From: Desulfobacterales bacterium
GTDB lineage: Bacteria; Desulfobacterota; Desulfobacteria; Desulfobacterales; RPRI01
Assembly (NCBI GenBank): GCA_020052975.1
Contig: JAGVOC010000227.1
Coordinates: 1-31,772, forward strand
Direction of reading: 5' to 3'
Length of the DNA: 31,772 nt
The translations under genes were made by a program, and so were the position numbers. Position 1 is the stretch's first letter, and every line of letters begins with the position of its first letter. Below, in pieces: positions 15,459 to 23,147 of this stretch. The notes under the pieces were generated by a model. The model was given only the letters and a program-made list of their open reading frames with translations, made no database searches and had not been told where the DNA came from.

Positions 15459-16672
15459 ACGGCAAGATCGAGCTTCTTGCGCCTGCGGGCAATCTCGAAA
15501 AATTTGAAATCGCCATACACTATGGCGCCGATGCGGTTTATCTTGCCGGAAAAGATTATTCATTAAGAAACTTATCGGAAAACTTCACTCTGGAAGAGCT
15601 TGAAAGCGCTGTCCTGTTTGCGCACAAATCAGGAGTGAAAGTTTATGTGGCGTGCAATATATTTTCAAGAAACAGCGAACAGGGGGCCATTTCAGATTAT
15701 TTAAAGAGTCTTGCCGGAATTTCCCCGGATGCCGTTATTATTGCAGACCCGGGAATATTGCTGGAAGCCCGGAAAGTGATGCCCGATATACCAATTCATC
15801 TTAGCACACAGGCAAACACAACGAACTATAAATCAGCTCTTTTCTGGAAAAATCTGGGAGTTACGAGGATCAATGCGGCAAGAGAGCTTTCATTAAAAGA
15901 GGTTGAAGAGATCGCCCTGCCTGGCAATGTCGAGGTGGAAGTATTTGTTCACGGCGCAATGTGCATCTCATACTCCGGACGCTGCCTCTTAAGCAATTTC
16001 ATGGAAAACCGCGACAGCAACAGAGGCGAATGCTGCCAGCCGTGCAGATTCAGGTATTCTGTAGTCGAAGAGACAAGGCCCGGGAGATATATGCCAGTGG
16101 ATGAAGACAGCCGGGGAACTTATATTTTCAACTCAAAAGATCTCTGCATGATAGGGCATATCCCCGAGATGATTAATGCCGGAATAACATCCCTTAAAAT
16201 CGAGGGTCGCATGAAGGGAATCAACTATCTCGCCTCCGCAGTCAAAACATACAGGGAGGCTATAGACACCTGGTATGAATCTCCTTCGGAATATGTTGTG
16301 AAAGACGAATGGATCGATGAACTTGCACGTATAAGCAACAGAGGTTACTGCACAGGGTTCTATTTCGGGAATACGAATGAAACCATTCCGAATTACATGG
16401 ACATTAAACCTGCCACTGGAAGAACATTTATTGGGAAAGTGACTGGTGTTGAGAACGGAAACGTTGCAGCTCTTGTTGTCCGGAACAGGTTTTTTTTAAA
16501 CGATCCCGTGGATATTCTCGGGAAAAAAGGACCGGTAAAGCGGGGTACCATAAAACGCATTCTGGATATAGAAGGCAATGAAGTCACAGTAGCAAGGTCG
16601 GGAAGTACGGTGAAGGTGCTGCTCGAAAATGAATGTTCGGTAAACGACCTTCTGAGAAAAATCGAAGAATGA
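15446..16672 (+). CDS. Peptidase U32 family protein (tRNA/rRNA hydroxylation type)
   Basis: A 408-residue protein of the U32 collagenase-like family, whose studied members (TrhP, RlhA) hydroxylate RNA using prephenate and an iron-sulfur cluster; true protease activity is doubtful. Family signatures are ELLAPAGNLEKFEIAIHYGADAVYLAG near the N-terminus, EVFVHGAMCISYSGRCLLSNF and NRGECCQPCRF, which carry the conserved Cys, and SLKIEGRMKG. It begins with a TTG overlapping the rfbD end by 13 bp, with AGGGAG about nine bases upstream, so it is translationally linked to rfbD. It has one U32 domain plus a C-terminal extension and lacks the second large domain of long forms. Confidence 0.9.
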   Translation: MQKLNGKIELLAPAGNLEKFEIAIHYGADAVYLAGKDYSLRNLSENFTLEELESAVLFAHKSGVKVYVACNIFSRNSEQGAISDYLKSLAGISPDAVIIADPGILLEARKVMPDIPIHLSTQANTTNYKSALFWKNLGVTRINAARELSLKEVEEIALPGNVEVEVFVHGAMCISYSGRCLLSNFMENRDSNRGECCQPCRFRYSVVEETRPGRYMPVDEDSRGTYIFNSKDLCMIGHIPEMINAGITSLKIEGRMKGINYLASAVKTYREAIDTWYESPSEYVVKDEWIDELARISNRGYCTGFYFGNTNETIPNYMDIKPATGRTFIGKVTGVENGNVAALVVRNRFFLNDPVDILGKKGPVKRGTIKRILDIEGNEVTVARSGSTVKVLLENECSVNDLLRKIEE

Positions 16673-16673
16673 T

Positions 16674-16803
16674 GGTTTTGTAAAAACTCTATTTTCTCAC
16701 AAAGGCGCTAAGAACACCAAGAAAATATCATTTAATATTAATAAGTTAACTTTGTGATCTTTGTGGCTTGGTGTGAGATCTTGGCTTTTTTACGAAGCTG
16801 TTA
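16674..16803. repeat. Degenerate MITE-like repeat
   Basis: Ends GGTTTTGTAAAAACTC and the complement of TTTTTTACGAAGC (imperfect inverted repeats), with an inner inverted pair TCTCACAAAGGCGC / GGCTTGGTGTGAGA. It begins directly after the U32 stop codon and fills the gap to the adenosyltransferase gene. Confidence 0.6.
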
Positions 16804-16820
16804 AGAATGAGGATTAATAA

Positions 16821-17336
16821 ATGAAAGGTTATGTTCAGATATACACCGGAAATGGAAAAGGTAAAACAACAGCGGCAATCGGGCTGTCCTTAAGAGCTGC
16901 TGGAGCCGGTTTAAAAGTTTACATAGTCCAGTTTATCAAGATGGGAGATTACAGCGAAATAAAGGCACTCAAAAAGTTTTCCGATCTGATAACCGTGGAA
17001 CAATTCGGTCTTGGGCGATTCATAAAAGGAAAACCTTCGCAAGAAGATATTGAAGCCGCGCGGGCAGGAATTGAAAAGGTAAAAAGCCTGATGGCCTCAC
17101 GGGATTATGATATCATCATACTTGAAGAGGCCAGCGTGGCGGCAAAATGCGGACTTATATCCGTTAAGGATCTTCTTGATATGATTTCGTCAAAACCTGA
17201 AAATCTGGAGCTTGTGATAACCGGCAGGGGCGCGGCCCCGGAGGTTATCGAACAGGCCGACCTTGTGACGGAGATGAAGGAGATCAAGCACTATTTTCAA
17301 AAAGGGGCGCAGGCAAGAGTGGGAATAGAAAAGTAG
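16821..17336 (+). CDS. cobO: Cob(I)yrinic acid a,c-diamide adenosyltransferase
   Basis: A 171-residue ATP:corrinoid adenosyltransferase of the CobA/BtuR/CobO type, which attaches the adenosyl group to reduced corrinoids in coenzyme B12 synthesis or salvage. The N-terminal P-loop YTGNGKGKTTAAIGLSLRA is diagnostic, followed by VYIVQFIKMGDYSE and the Walker-B-like YDIIILEEASVAAKCGLI. The C-terminus ELVITGRGAAPEVIEQADLV is the usual family end. No other cobalamin gene is adjacent. Ribosome site GAGG about 8 bases upstream. Confidence 0.94.
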   Translation: MKGYVQIYTGNGKGKTTAAIGLSLRAAGAGLKVYIVQFIKMGDYSEIKALKKFSDLITVEQFGLGRFIKGKPSQEDIEAARAGIEKVKSLMASRDYDIIILEEASVAAKCGLISVKDLLDMISSKPENLELVITGRGAAPEVIEQADLVTEMKEIKHYFQKGAQARVGIEK

Positions 17337-17917
17337 GCTTTTTTCAAAGCGTTGTGGATATTCTCGAAACCGCCGTTTTTAGTGTACTTCCTGTTATCCA
17401 TAATCCTTTACACTCCATTAATATTCGAGATTACAAGTGGGAAATAACTATCTTGTGGATTTATTTACAAACTGGGTAGATAGGCATAATATTAATTAAT
17501 AACACATTGTTACTGTTAATCAAATGGCCATATACCACCTCATTCATCTCTTCGTGTCGGATATCTTTACAAACTCATGAAATGGCATATTGTTATATCA
17601 TTACATATGGTTAAGTGAAATATGATGACCATACACCACGAAATACTATCATTTACTGTCGGATATTATTACGATTCATGATTCTGTCCCGGGCAACAGG
17701 GGTTTCGTTTTATTGAGGAGAAAATATATTTTACACAGGAAAATCCTTAATCCATCATGGAATAGTGAAGGTTGTTCAAAAGTTCAAGGCAGATAGATGG
17801 TTTTCAGGAATGGTTTTTGCTTATGTAAGATACATAGTTAAAATATTGTGGCACGGAAAGTGATTGTTATTTTCAGAAAACTGTTAATCTGCCAAAAAAC
17901 AACATGGAGGAGGTCTT
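17337..17917. other. Intergenic region, 581 bp, AT-rich
   Basis: No gene seen. At its left edge (17339-17378) is a relic that on the minus strand reads NGGFENIH, as in the Mpl C-terminus. Two imperfect copies of a 53-bp block lie at 17528-17580 and 17629-17681. A possible sigma-54 promoter lies at 17849-17864. Confidence 0.6.
17849..17864 (+). promoter_or_regulatory. Possible sigma-54 promoter of the PEP-CTERM gene
   Basis: TGGCACG, a perfect -24 element, is followed after four bases by GTGAT, matching the -12 consensus TTGCW at three of five bases. It is 54 bp before the ATG. In several bacteria PEP-CTERM genes depend on sigma-54 with PrsK/PrsR, which makes the match more credible. Confidence 0.4.
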
Positions 17918-18487
17918 ATGAAGAGATTGCTTATTTTGAGTTTATTGTTGTCTGTCGCGATTGTTTCCCAAGCCAATGCAAATGTCGTTACCTTCGATGA
18001 TTCCTATGCCAATAGCATCTTGGGGCAGGAATTCGGTAACTCCCAATCATTTTCCGATGAGGGGTTGACTTTCACTAACCAAGGCTCGTATTTATATGTT
18101 TTTGCCGGTAACCCGAACGGCAACGGGACCAATAGTGCGATTTTCTCAGGGTTCAGTACCGGGGATTATCTTGCTATTACCAAAACGGGTGGTGGCGCAT
18201 TCGATGTGATTAGCTTTGATATGAGCATTTCTTGGTATGATAACAATGCGACCGAGACCATTCTTATCAATGGGTCTCCGTTCACCCTCGGCCAGGGAAT
18301 CCAAACCTACGCCCTTAACCTCTACGGTATCACAGAGCTGGACATCACGGGGGTTCCCAGCAACCAAGGTTACTGGCTTCTTGACAACGTGAGTTACGCC
18401 ACTGGGGTCCCCGAACCCACCACAATGCTGCTTCTCGGATTTGGTCTTTTTGGGCTGGCAGGTATAAGCAGAAAGTTGAAAAAATAG
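17918..18487 (+). CDS. PEP-CTERM sorting-domain exported protein
   Basis: A 189-residue secreted protein. The N-terminal signal peptide is KRLLILSLLLSVAIVSQANA (cleavage after Ala). The body is rich in Asn, Gly, Ser and aromatic residues and likely a beta sandwich. The C-terminus has the full PEP-CTERM signal: VPEPTTMLLLGFGLFGLAG (motif plus membrane helix), then the basic end SRKLKK. Such proteins are cut and anchored by exosortase, often in bacteria that make exopolysaccharide or floc; no exosortase is in this window. GGAGGAGG lies just upstream, and the gene ends at a good terminator, so it is a single-gene unit. Confidence 0.92.
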   Translation: MKRLLILSLLLSVAIVSQANANVVTFDDSYANSILGQEFGNSQSFSDEGLTFTNQGSYLYVFAGNPNGNGTNSAIFSGFSTGDYLAITKTGGGAFDVISFDMSISWYDNNATETILINGSPFTLGQGIQTYALNLYGITELDITGVPSNQGYWLLDNVSYATGVPEPTTMLLLGFGLFGLAGISRKLKK

Positions 18488-18510
18488 ACCAAATTATGAA
18501 TCTTTAAAAC

Positions 18511-18546
18511 AAAAGGCAGAGTCAGCGATGGCTCTGCCTTTTTTAT
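18511..18546 (+). terminator. Rho-independent terminator after the PEP-CTERM gene
   Basis: AAAAGGCAGAG, a short loop, then CTCTGCCTTTTTTATTT: a GC-rich stem of at least eight pairs followed by a T run, 24 bp after the stop codon. Confidence 0.9.
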
Positions 18547-18594
18547 TTATTTTAAACGGAAATCTTCGTGTTGGTTTGTCTGCCGTGCCTATTT

Positions 18595-18991
18595 AGTTGT
18601 AGGTGGAGACAGCTTTTCGGCGAGGAATGCGCTCGCTGTTTCGGTTTAAAATTTATAATGCTTTCAGCAGTCTTTCATCGATATTCTCGAATCCGCCGTT
18701 TGACATGACAAGGATGAGGTCTCCTGCTTTTGATTCTTTGGCGAGAAAATCTATAATTGATTGGGTGTCTTCGAAAAAATGCGCGTCTTTGCGGCGGCTT
18801 TTAAGATCTTCGACAAGCCGTTCCGATGAAAACCGCTCACCGGGAGGAATTTTTTTAAGAAGCGGCGGCCTACTTATGCAGACGATATCAGCCACGTCAA
18901 ACGAAACCGGGTATATATCCTGAAAGACTTGAAAGACTTTGCGCATGCTCGAATTGGTTCTCGGCTCAAAAACCGCTATTATCCGCCCGGA
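18595..18991 (-). pseudogene. Broken second copy of the mpl 3' end
   Basis: The DNA closely matches 20055-20441, the 3' end of mpl and about 60 bp beyond its stop. On the minus strand it reads SGRIIAVFEPRTNSSMRK and onward to ERLLKAL, about 110 residues, then the same TAA stop. It differs by scattered substitutions and by a 9-bp tandem duplication (GAAAGACTT) that inserts three residues. No start, nucleotide site or central domain is present, so it cannot be an active ligase. It lies downstream of the toxin-antitoxin pair, which is thus bracketed by mpl and this fragment. Confidence 0.85.
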
Positions 18992-19017
18992 TAGTATTTA
19001 GGGCACGTGGTACACTT

Positions 19018-19058
19018 TTAAACTTATTCATTAAAAAGTAAATTTATAAGGCGGGAGG
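19018..19058. repeat. 41-bp repeat left of the toxin-antitoxin pair (copy at 19871-19913)
   Basis: Begins TTAAACTTATTCATTAAAAA and ends TTTATAAGGCGGGAGG. The second copy begins TTAAACTCATTCATCAAAAA and ends TTTATAAGGCGGAAGG. Direct orientation, with a few mismatches and a short gap. The two copies enclose the toxin-antitoxin genes. Confidence 0.75.
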
Positions 19059-19093
19059 GTATGAATATAGAACAGACCTGTGACGGTTACGGG

Positions 19094-19483
19094 TTATAAC
19101 AGTCTGTCGACAAGTTCTTTATATCGGGAGAATTTTCCGTCTGCTGACATCAGTTGCGCATCACGGTTAAGAGCTGTAGCAATGATGATTCTGTCCTGCG
19201 GATCGCTGTGATGTTCAGGCAAATCCACTGCAATGCTGGCAATAGCGGGGGTTATGGGCAACAGGTTGATATCGGACCCTTCCAGCGCCTTTTCAAACCA
19301 ACTCGTTCTGCTGCAGGGTAATTCAATTCGACCATGTGCATCAAGCCATGCGACTTCAAAACAGCTTATGGCAGAGACAGCGACAATGTCAGCGCTTTGA
19401 ATCAGATCGTTTCGGACCTGACCAATGAGATCGCTGTTCTCATTGACCCACCACAACCAGATGTGCGTATCCAGGATAATCAT
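19094..19483 (-). CDS. PIN-domain toxin of a VapBC-type pair
   Basis: A 129-residue PIN-fold ribonuclease toxin, expected to cut tRNA or rRNA when the antitoxin is lost. The acidic site is complete: D5 in ILDTHIWLWW, E43 in CFEVAWL, D97 in SDPQDRIIIATA and D115 in MSADGKF. This DTHIWLWW type is common among chromosomal PIN toxins. The start overlaps the antitoxin stop in an ATGA, so the two are translationally coupled. The pair sits between two direct repeats and next to a broken mpl copy, suggesting acquisition by transfer. Confidence 0.92.
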   Translation of the reverse strand: MIILDTHIWLWWVNENSDLIGQVRNDLIQSADIVAVSAISCFEVAWLDAHGRIELPCSRTSWFEKALEGSDINLLPITPAIASIAVDLPEHHSDPQDRIIIATALNRDAQLMSADGKFSRYKELVDRLL

Positions 19484-19707
19484 TCGGGCAAATTCCAGTC
19501 TTTTTCAGAAGCAGTGTCAAAAATATTGCCCATTATCCGGATCTTTCCGGCAATATCCCGATGTGGAGAGCGACGCATAATTTTTTTTTGCTCCGGCTTA
19601 TCAACGATCAGAAAAATGACTTCCACCTGTTTGTTGGGAGGAAATTTCGGCAATCCTTTCAGGTTGCCCTTGTGATCGGTATCAAGCAGCAAACGCTCTG
19701 TATTCAT
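19480..19707 (-). CDS. Antitoxin partner of the PIN toxin
   Basis: A 75-residue protein directly upstream of the toxin. The N-terminal half (NTERLLLDTDHKGNLKGLP, then QVEVIFLIVD) looks like a short beta-rich DNA-binding part. The C-terminal half (RDIAGKIRIMGNIFDTASEKDWN) is the acidic, Trp-ending toxin-neutralising tail seen in many VapB proteins. The protein should bind the toxin and repress its own promoter; a perfect dyad at 19789-19813 may be its operator. The exact antitoxin family is not certain to me. Ribosome site AAGGAAT before the ATG. Confidence 0.85.
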   Translation of the reverse strand: MNTERLLLDTDHKGNLKGLPKFPPNKQVEVIFLIVDKPEQKKIMRRSPHRDIAGKIRIMGNIFDTASEKDWNLPE

Positions 19708-19788
19708 GATTGATTCCTTTTTTTTATTTCATACATTCTCTAATCGTAAAATCGAGAGAGTGTGAAATGGGTGCCCCATCATGTTTTT

Positions 19789-19813
19789 GATATACACAAT
19801 ATAAATGTATATC
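19789..19813. promoter_or_regulatory. Dyad GATATACA-N9-TGTATATC, possible toxin-antitoxin operator
   Basis: Two exact 8-base half-sites separated by nine bases, 82 bp upstream of the antitoxin start. This is the expected form and place for an autoregulatory operator. The preceding bases, starting TGTTTTTGATATACA, are shared with the dyad before the small peptide gene at 10500. Confidence 0.5.
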
Positions 19814-19870
19814 TATAGGCTTCTATTGTCAACCAGTTCATTGAGAGAGAATAGTGGACATATTAACCTG

Positions 19871-19913
19871 TTAAACTCATTCATCAAAAAATGAATATTT
19901 ATAAGGCGGAAGG
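19871..19913. repeat. 43-bp repeat right of the toxin-antitoxin pair
   Basis: Second copy of the repeat at 19018-19058, in the same orientation, with a few substitutions and extra bases. Confidence 0.75.
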
Positions 19914-20112
19914 CGAGAGGGACAAGAACGTCAGCTATCACAAATTATCATGTTAATTATGTTTATCCTGTCACATAAATTTTGTTGCCGGTTTCAGCCT
20001 TGAGCTTATCTCGGTAATTAATGCAACATCTGTAATACCTCACTACTTCTGAACAGTTGTAGATGGAGACAGCTTTTCGGCGGGGAATGCGCTCGCTGTT
20101 TCGGTTTAAAAT

Positions 20113-21546
20113 TTATAATGCTTTCAGTAGTCTTTCATGGATATTCTCGAATCCGCCGTTTGACATTATAAGGAGAAGGTCGCCTGTTTTCGACTCTTTG
20201 ACGAGAAAATCTATAATTGATTGGGTGTCGCCGAAATAATGGGCGTCTTTGCCGCGGTTTTTAAGATCTTCGGTGAGCCGTTCCGATGAAAAACGCTCTC
20301 CGGGAGGAATTTTTTCAAGGAGAGGAGGCTTGCTTATGCAGATGATATCGGCGCCGTCAAATGAGAGCGAATACACACCCTGAAAGACTTTGCGCATGCT
20401 CGAATTGGTTCTCGGCTCAAAAACTGCTATTATCCTCCCTGAATTGTAAAATGGTTTCACGGCCTTGATTGTCTCTCTTACTGCGGTCGGATGATGGGCA
20501 AAATCATCCATGACTGTAATTCCTCTTTTTACCCCGCGAACCTCCTGCCGCCTTTTTGTGCCGTCAAATGTTTCAAGCGCTTCGGATACGGCAGAAGCAG
20601 ATACCGATAGATGATCCGCCACGGCAATAACCGAAAGAGCATTAAGCAGATTATGCTCTCCCACAAGCTTCGTTTTAAAGGTTCCGAAAACCTCTTTCTT
20701 CTTTATTACATCAAAAAAAGTCCAGGGCGGTTTCACAAGAACCGAACCGAGCCTCCAGGAAGAATTCTCTTTTCTCCCGTATCTCTCCGTCAGGCAATCT
20801 CTGCTTTTGATGAGGCTGTCTATATTTTCATCCCCGTCACATGCTATAAGCAGGTTGCCGGGAGCTATCTTTCCCATCATATCGCCGAACGCCTGTTTTA
20901 CGTGCTCAAGATCCCTGAATATATCGGCATGGTCGAACTCTATGCTTGTGAGAACCGTTATAGAAGAATCAAAATGGAGAAACTTCGGCCCCTTGTCGAA
21001 AAAAGCCGTGTCATACTCGTCGCCTTCGACTACAAAATAATCTCCATTCCCGATTCTGTAATTGCTGTCGAAGTTTCTCACAATTCCTCCGATCATAAAA
21101 GAGGGATCAAGGCCTGCTTTATAGAGTATCCATGCAAGTATTGAAGAAGTTGTGGTCTTTCCGTGGGTTCCTGTTACAAGAAGGGTCTTTTTGCCGGCTG
21201 ATGCAAAGCGGTTAAGAGCCTGGGGCATGGAACAGAAATATAGTCCCATCTCTTCCATTTTAACAGCCTCGGGATTATCTTTTCTGACAGCGTTACCGAC
21301 AACGACAAGGTCCGGATGGTAGGACAGATTATTCCCGCTGAATCCTTCCAAAAGGTCGATCCCTTTTCCGGCAAGAAAATCGCTCATGGGGGGATATACC
21401 TTCTGGTCGGAGCCGGTTACTTCATAGCCCATATCCTTGAGCATGCAGGCAAGTGCGCCCATTCCGGTTCCGCAAACCGCGATCAAGTGGATTTTTTTTA
21501 CATTTTCAGGGATCCTGTTCCTGCTTAAGTCAGGCAATTCACTCAA
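20113..21546 (-). CDS. mpl: UDP-N-acetylmuramate:L-Ala-gamma-D-Glu-meso-DAP ligase
   Basis: Attaches recycled murein tripeptide to UDP-MurNAc in the cytoplasm. It is a Mur-ligase fold of 477 residues. The N-terminal IHLIAVCGTGMGALACMLKD is the UDP-sugar-binding fold and marks the Mpl branch, LLVTGTHGKTTTSSILAWIL is the ATP P-loop, MDDFAHHPTAVRETI is the central metal and ATP region, and the C-terminal domain ends MSNGGFENIHERLLKAL. The listed start is a TTG overlapping the acetyltransferase stop by 8 bp. A TTG three codons later (21537) has AAGGA nine bases before it and may be the true start. It is the last gene of the aminomutase/ATP-grasp operon. Its 3' end is copied at 18595. Confidence 0.94.
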   Translation of the reverse strand: MSELPDLSRNRIPENVKKIHLIAVCGTGMGALACMLKDMGYEVTGSDQKVYPPMSDFLAGKGIDLLEGFSGNNLSYHPDLVVVGNAVRKDNPEAVKMEEMGLYFCSMPQALNRFASAGKKTLLVTGTHGKTTTSSILAWILYKAGLDPSFMIGGIVRNFDSNYRIGNGDYFVVEGDEYDTAFFDKGPKFLHFDSSITVLTSIEFDHADIFRDLEHVKQAFGDMMGKIAPGNLLIACDGDENIDSLIKSRDCLTERYGRKENSSWRLGSVLVKPPWTFFDVIKKKEVFGTFKTKLVGEHNLLNALSVIAVADHLSVSASAVSEALETFDGTKRRQEVRGVKRGITVMDDFAHHPTAVRETIKAVKPFYNSGRIIAVFEPRTNSSMRKVFQGVYSLSFDGADIICISKPPLLEKIPPGERFSSERLTEDLKNRGKDAHYFGDTQSIIDFLVKESKTGDLLLIMSNGGFENIHERLLKAL

Positions 21547-22054
21547 TCCTTTTTACGAAAATAACCTTGCCGTCCCCCGGAGCGTAGAAATCTTCCAGAA
21601 ATGCGGTCTCGTGATATCCCATCTTTCGGTAAAATGCGCGGGTTGGTTCATACTGCTTTTTTGAAGACGTTTCAGCATATAGTCTCGTTCCGCCCATTTT
21701 CCGGACAGCATCTTCTGTCAATAAATTGAGAAGCTTTCCTATTCCGCATTCCTGAAAACGCTGATCAACAACAATCCAGTAAAGGTCGAAACTCGATTGG
21801 GTACCGGTAACAGGCCCATAGCAGGTATAGCCGATAAGATTATCCTTCTCTTCTGCAAACAGGAAAAAATACCCGCTTTGAGCGCCTCGTGAAAGCCTTT
21901 CACTCACAAGCTCAACTGCTATCCCGATCTCATCTTCTGAAAAAAAGCCTGTCTCTGTAACTATTGTTCTGATTTTTTCAGGATCACTATGAAAAGGATT
22001 TTCGCGGAAGGTCAGAGTTCCGATATCAAAAAGAGGATTAATAGGAATGGCCAA
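21539..22054 (-). CDS. GNAT family N-acetyltransferase
   Basis: A 171-residue acetyl-CoA-dependent transferase. The core motif A is VVDQRFQECGIGKLLNLL (the CoA loop in QxxGIG) and the end has AETSSKKQYEPTRAFYRKMGY, a typical motif B. It starts with TTG at 22054, with GGAG eight bases upstream. It lies between the second ATP-grasp ligase (45 bp) and mpl (8-bp overlap), so it belongs to the operon. Given the upstream lysine-type aminomutase, acetylation of an amine such as beta-lysine or a derived peptide is a reasonable guess. It is much shorter than and unlike the methanogen beta-lysine acetyltransferase AblB, so this remains inference. Confidence 0.88.
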   Translation of the reverse strand: MAIPINPLFDIGTLTFRENPFHSDPEKIRTIVTETGFFSEDEIGIAVELVSERLSRGAQSGYFFLFAEEKDNLIGYTCYGPVTGTQSSFDLYWIVVDQRFQECGIGKLLNLLTEDAVRKMGGTRLYAETSSKKQYEPTRAFYRKMGYHETAFLEDFYAPGDGKVIFVKRIE

Positions 22055-22099
22055 AAATGTTACTCCAAATATATCAGATATAATAAGACCAAGGTTTTA

Positions 22100-23080
22100 T
22101 CATATGTCTTCGATTATTCTTTTCACGATCATCGGATAATCCAATCCGACCAGAGCCGATGCGGCTGCAAATCCCCCGTCAGGGGAAAGACATGGATTTG
22201 CATTGATTTCCAGTACCCACGGTTTTCCTGATCCGTCAACTCTGAAATCTACCCTGGCATATCCCTTCAGACCAAACAGATTCCAGCATTCTACAGCAAT
22301 GGTTTTCAGAGATTTAATTATCTGCTCATCTTCAGGACCAAAATTAAAGGACCTGTCTGTATGAAGGTATTCAAATGATTTGGTCTTCCATTTGGCCCTG
22401 TAGTCAACGATTTTCAGCTTGCCGGACGGATAGTCAACGAAAAGAATCTCTGCTGGGGGAAGAACCTCGACTCCGTTTTCTCCGGACAGCAATCCCACAT
22501 TAAATTCCCGCCCATCTATATATTCTTCGCAAAAGCACTCGCCCTTCATCCTCTTCCGGGCTTTTTTCAGCTCAGAAATAAGTTCGGAAGCGTCTTCTAC
22601 CGAAATAACAGAATCCTGGCTCAAACCGATAGAGGCATGTTCCCATGCAGATTTTATAATAAACCTCCCCTTAACAGGAATATCATGTTTAAGGGAAGAA
22701 AGAGTGTAAGCCATCGGAGTATTTATCCCGCAGGCGACAAGAAAACTTTTCGAAACCACCTTGTTTGAGGTCAGAAACATGGCCTCTGTTTTGGATCCGG
22801 TATAGGAAATCCCAAGGTAATCTAAAAATGAAGGAGCCAGATGAATAAGGCTTCCGCGCCCGTTAACTGATTCAACGAGATTGAATACAAAGGCGGGGTT
22901 CAGCATTTTCAGTGTAATGCCGACAGCTTCCAGATTAAGATCAAATTTCACCGGAACAGGATCAAAACCGAGCGTTTTCAAGGCAATTAAAATACCTTCA
23001 ACCTGCTCCAGCACGTCCTGCTCATCTTCTGTTGCCTTTTCATGAATATATGGATGCAAAATACCGATCTTTTTTTTCAT
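22100..23080 (-). CDS. ATP-grasp ligase, D-Ala-D-Ala ligase family (second of pair)
   Basis: A 326-residue ATP-grasp protein that would join a carboxylate to an amine with ATP hydrolysis. The N-terminal domain has FVFNLVESVNGRGSLIHLAP and YTGSKTEAMFLTSNKVVSK. The ATP site is KGRFIIKSAWEHASIGLSQD and EEYIDGREFNVGLL. The metal-binding end is ARVDFRVDGSGKPWVLEINANP followed by CLSPDGGFAAA. It departs from true Ddl in the omega loop and in its C-terminal Ser-Pro-Asp-Gly-Gly, so the substrate is probably not D-alanine. It pairs with another ATP-grasp gene upstream, separated by a 105-bp palindromic repeat. The ribosome site GGGAG is 12 bases from the ATG. Confidence 0.88.
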   Translation of the reverse strand: MKKKIGILHPYIHEKATEDEQDVLEQVEGILIALKTLGFDPVPVKFDLNLEAVGITLKMLNPAFVFNLVESVNGRGSLIHLAPSFLDYLGISYTGSKTEAMFLTSNKVVSKSFLVACGINTPMAYTLSSLKHDIPVKGRFIIKSAWEHASIGLSQDSVISVEDASELISELKKARKRMKGECFCEEYIDGREFNVGLLSGENGVEVLPPAEILFVDYPSGKLKIVDYRAKWKTKSFEYLHTDRSFNFGPEDEQIIKSLKTIAVECWNLFGLKGYARVDFRVDGSGKPWVLEINANPCLSPDGGFAAASALVGLDYPMIVKRIIEDI

Positions 23081-23147
23081 GCTTTATAACAGCTCCCGAT
23101 CTTCTGAAAAATCTCCACGGTATTTTCTCATTTCAAATAGAACTTTC

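Larger units (their letters stand above)
19708..20112. other. Intergenic region between antitoxin gene and mpl, 405 bp
   Basis: No gene. It contains the antitoxin promoter region with the dyad (19789-19813), the second 43-bp repeat copy (19871-19913), and from 20055 the block shared with 18595 onward. Confidence 0.6.

Noticed and set aside
18653..18946. A separate small gene of 97 residues
   Set aside because: It is the C-terminal part of Mpl without the rest, with matching DNA beyond the stop, so it is a duplicated fragment.
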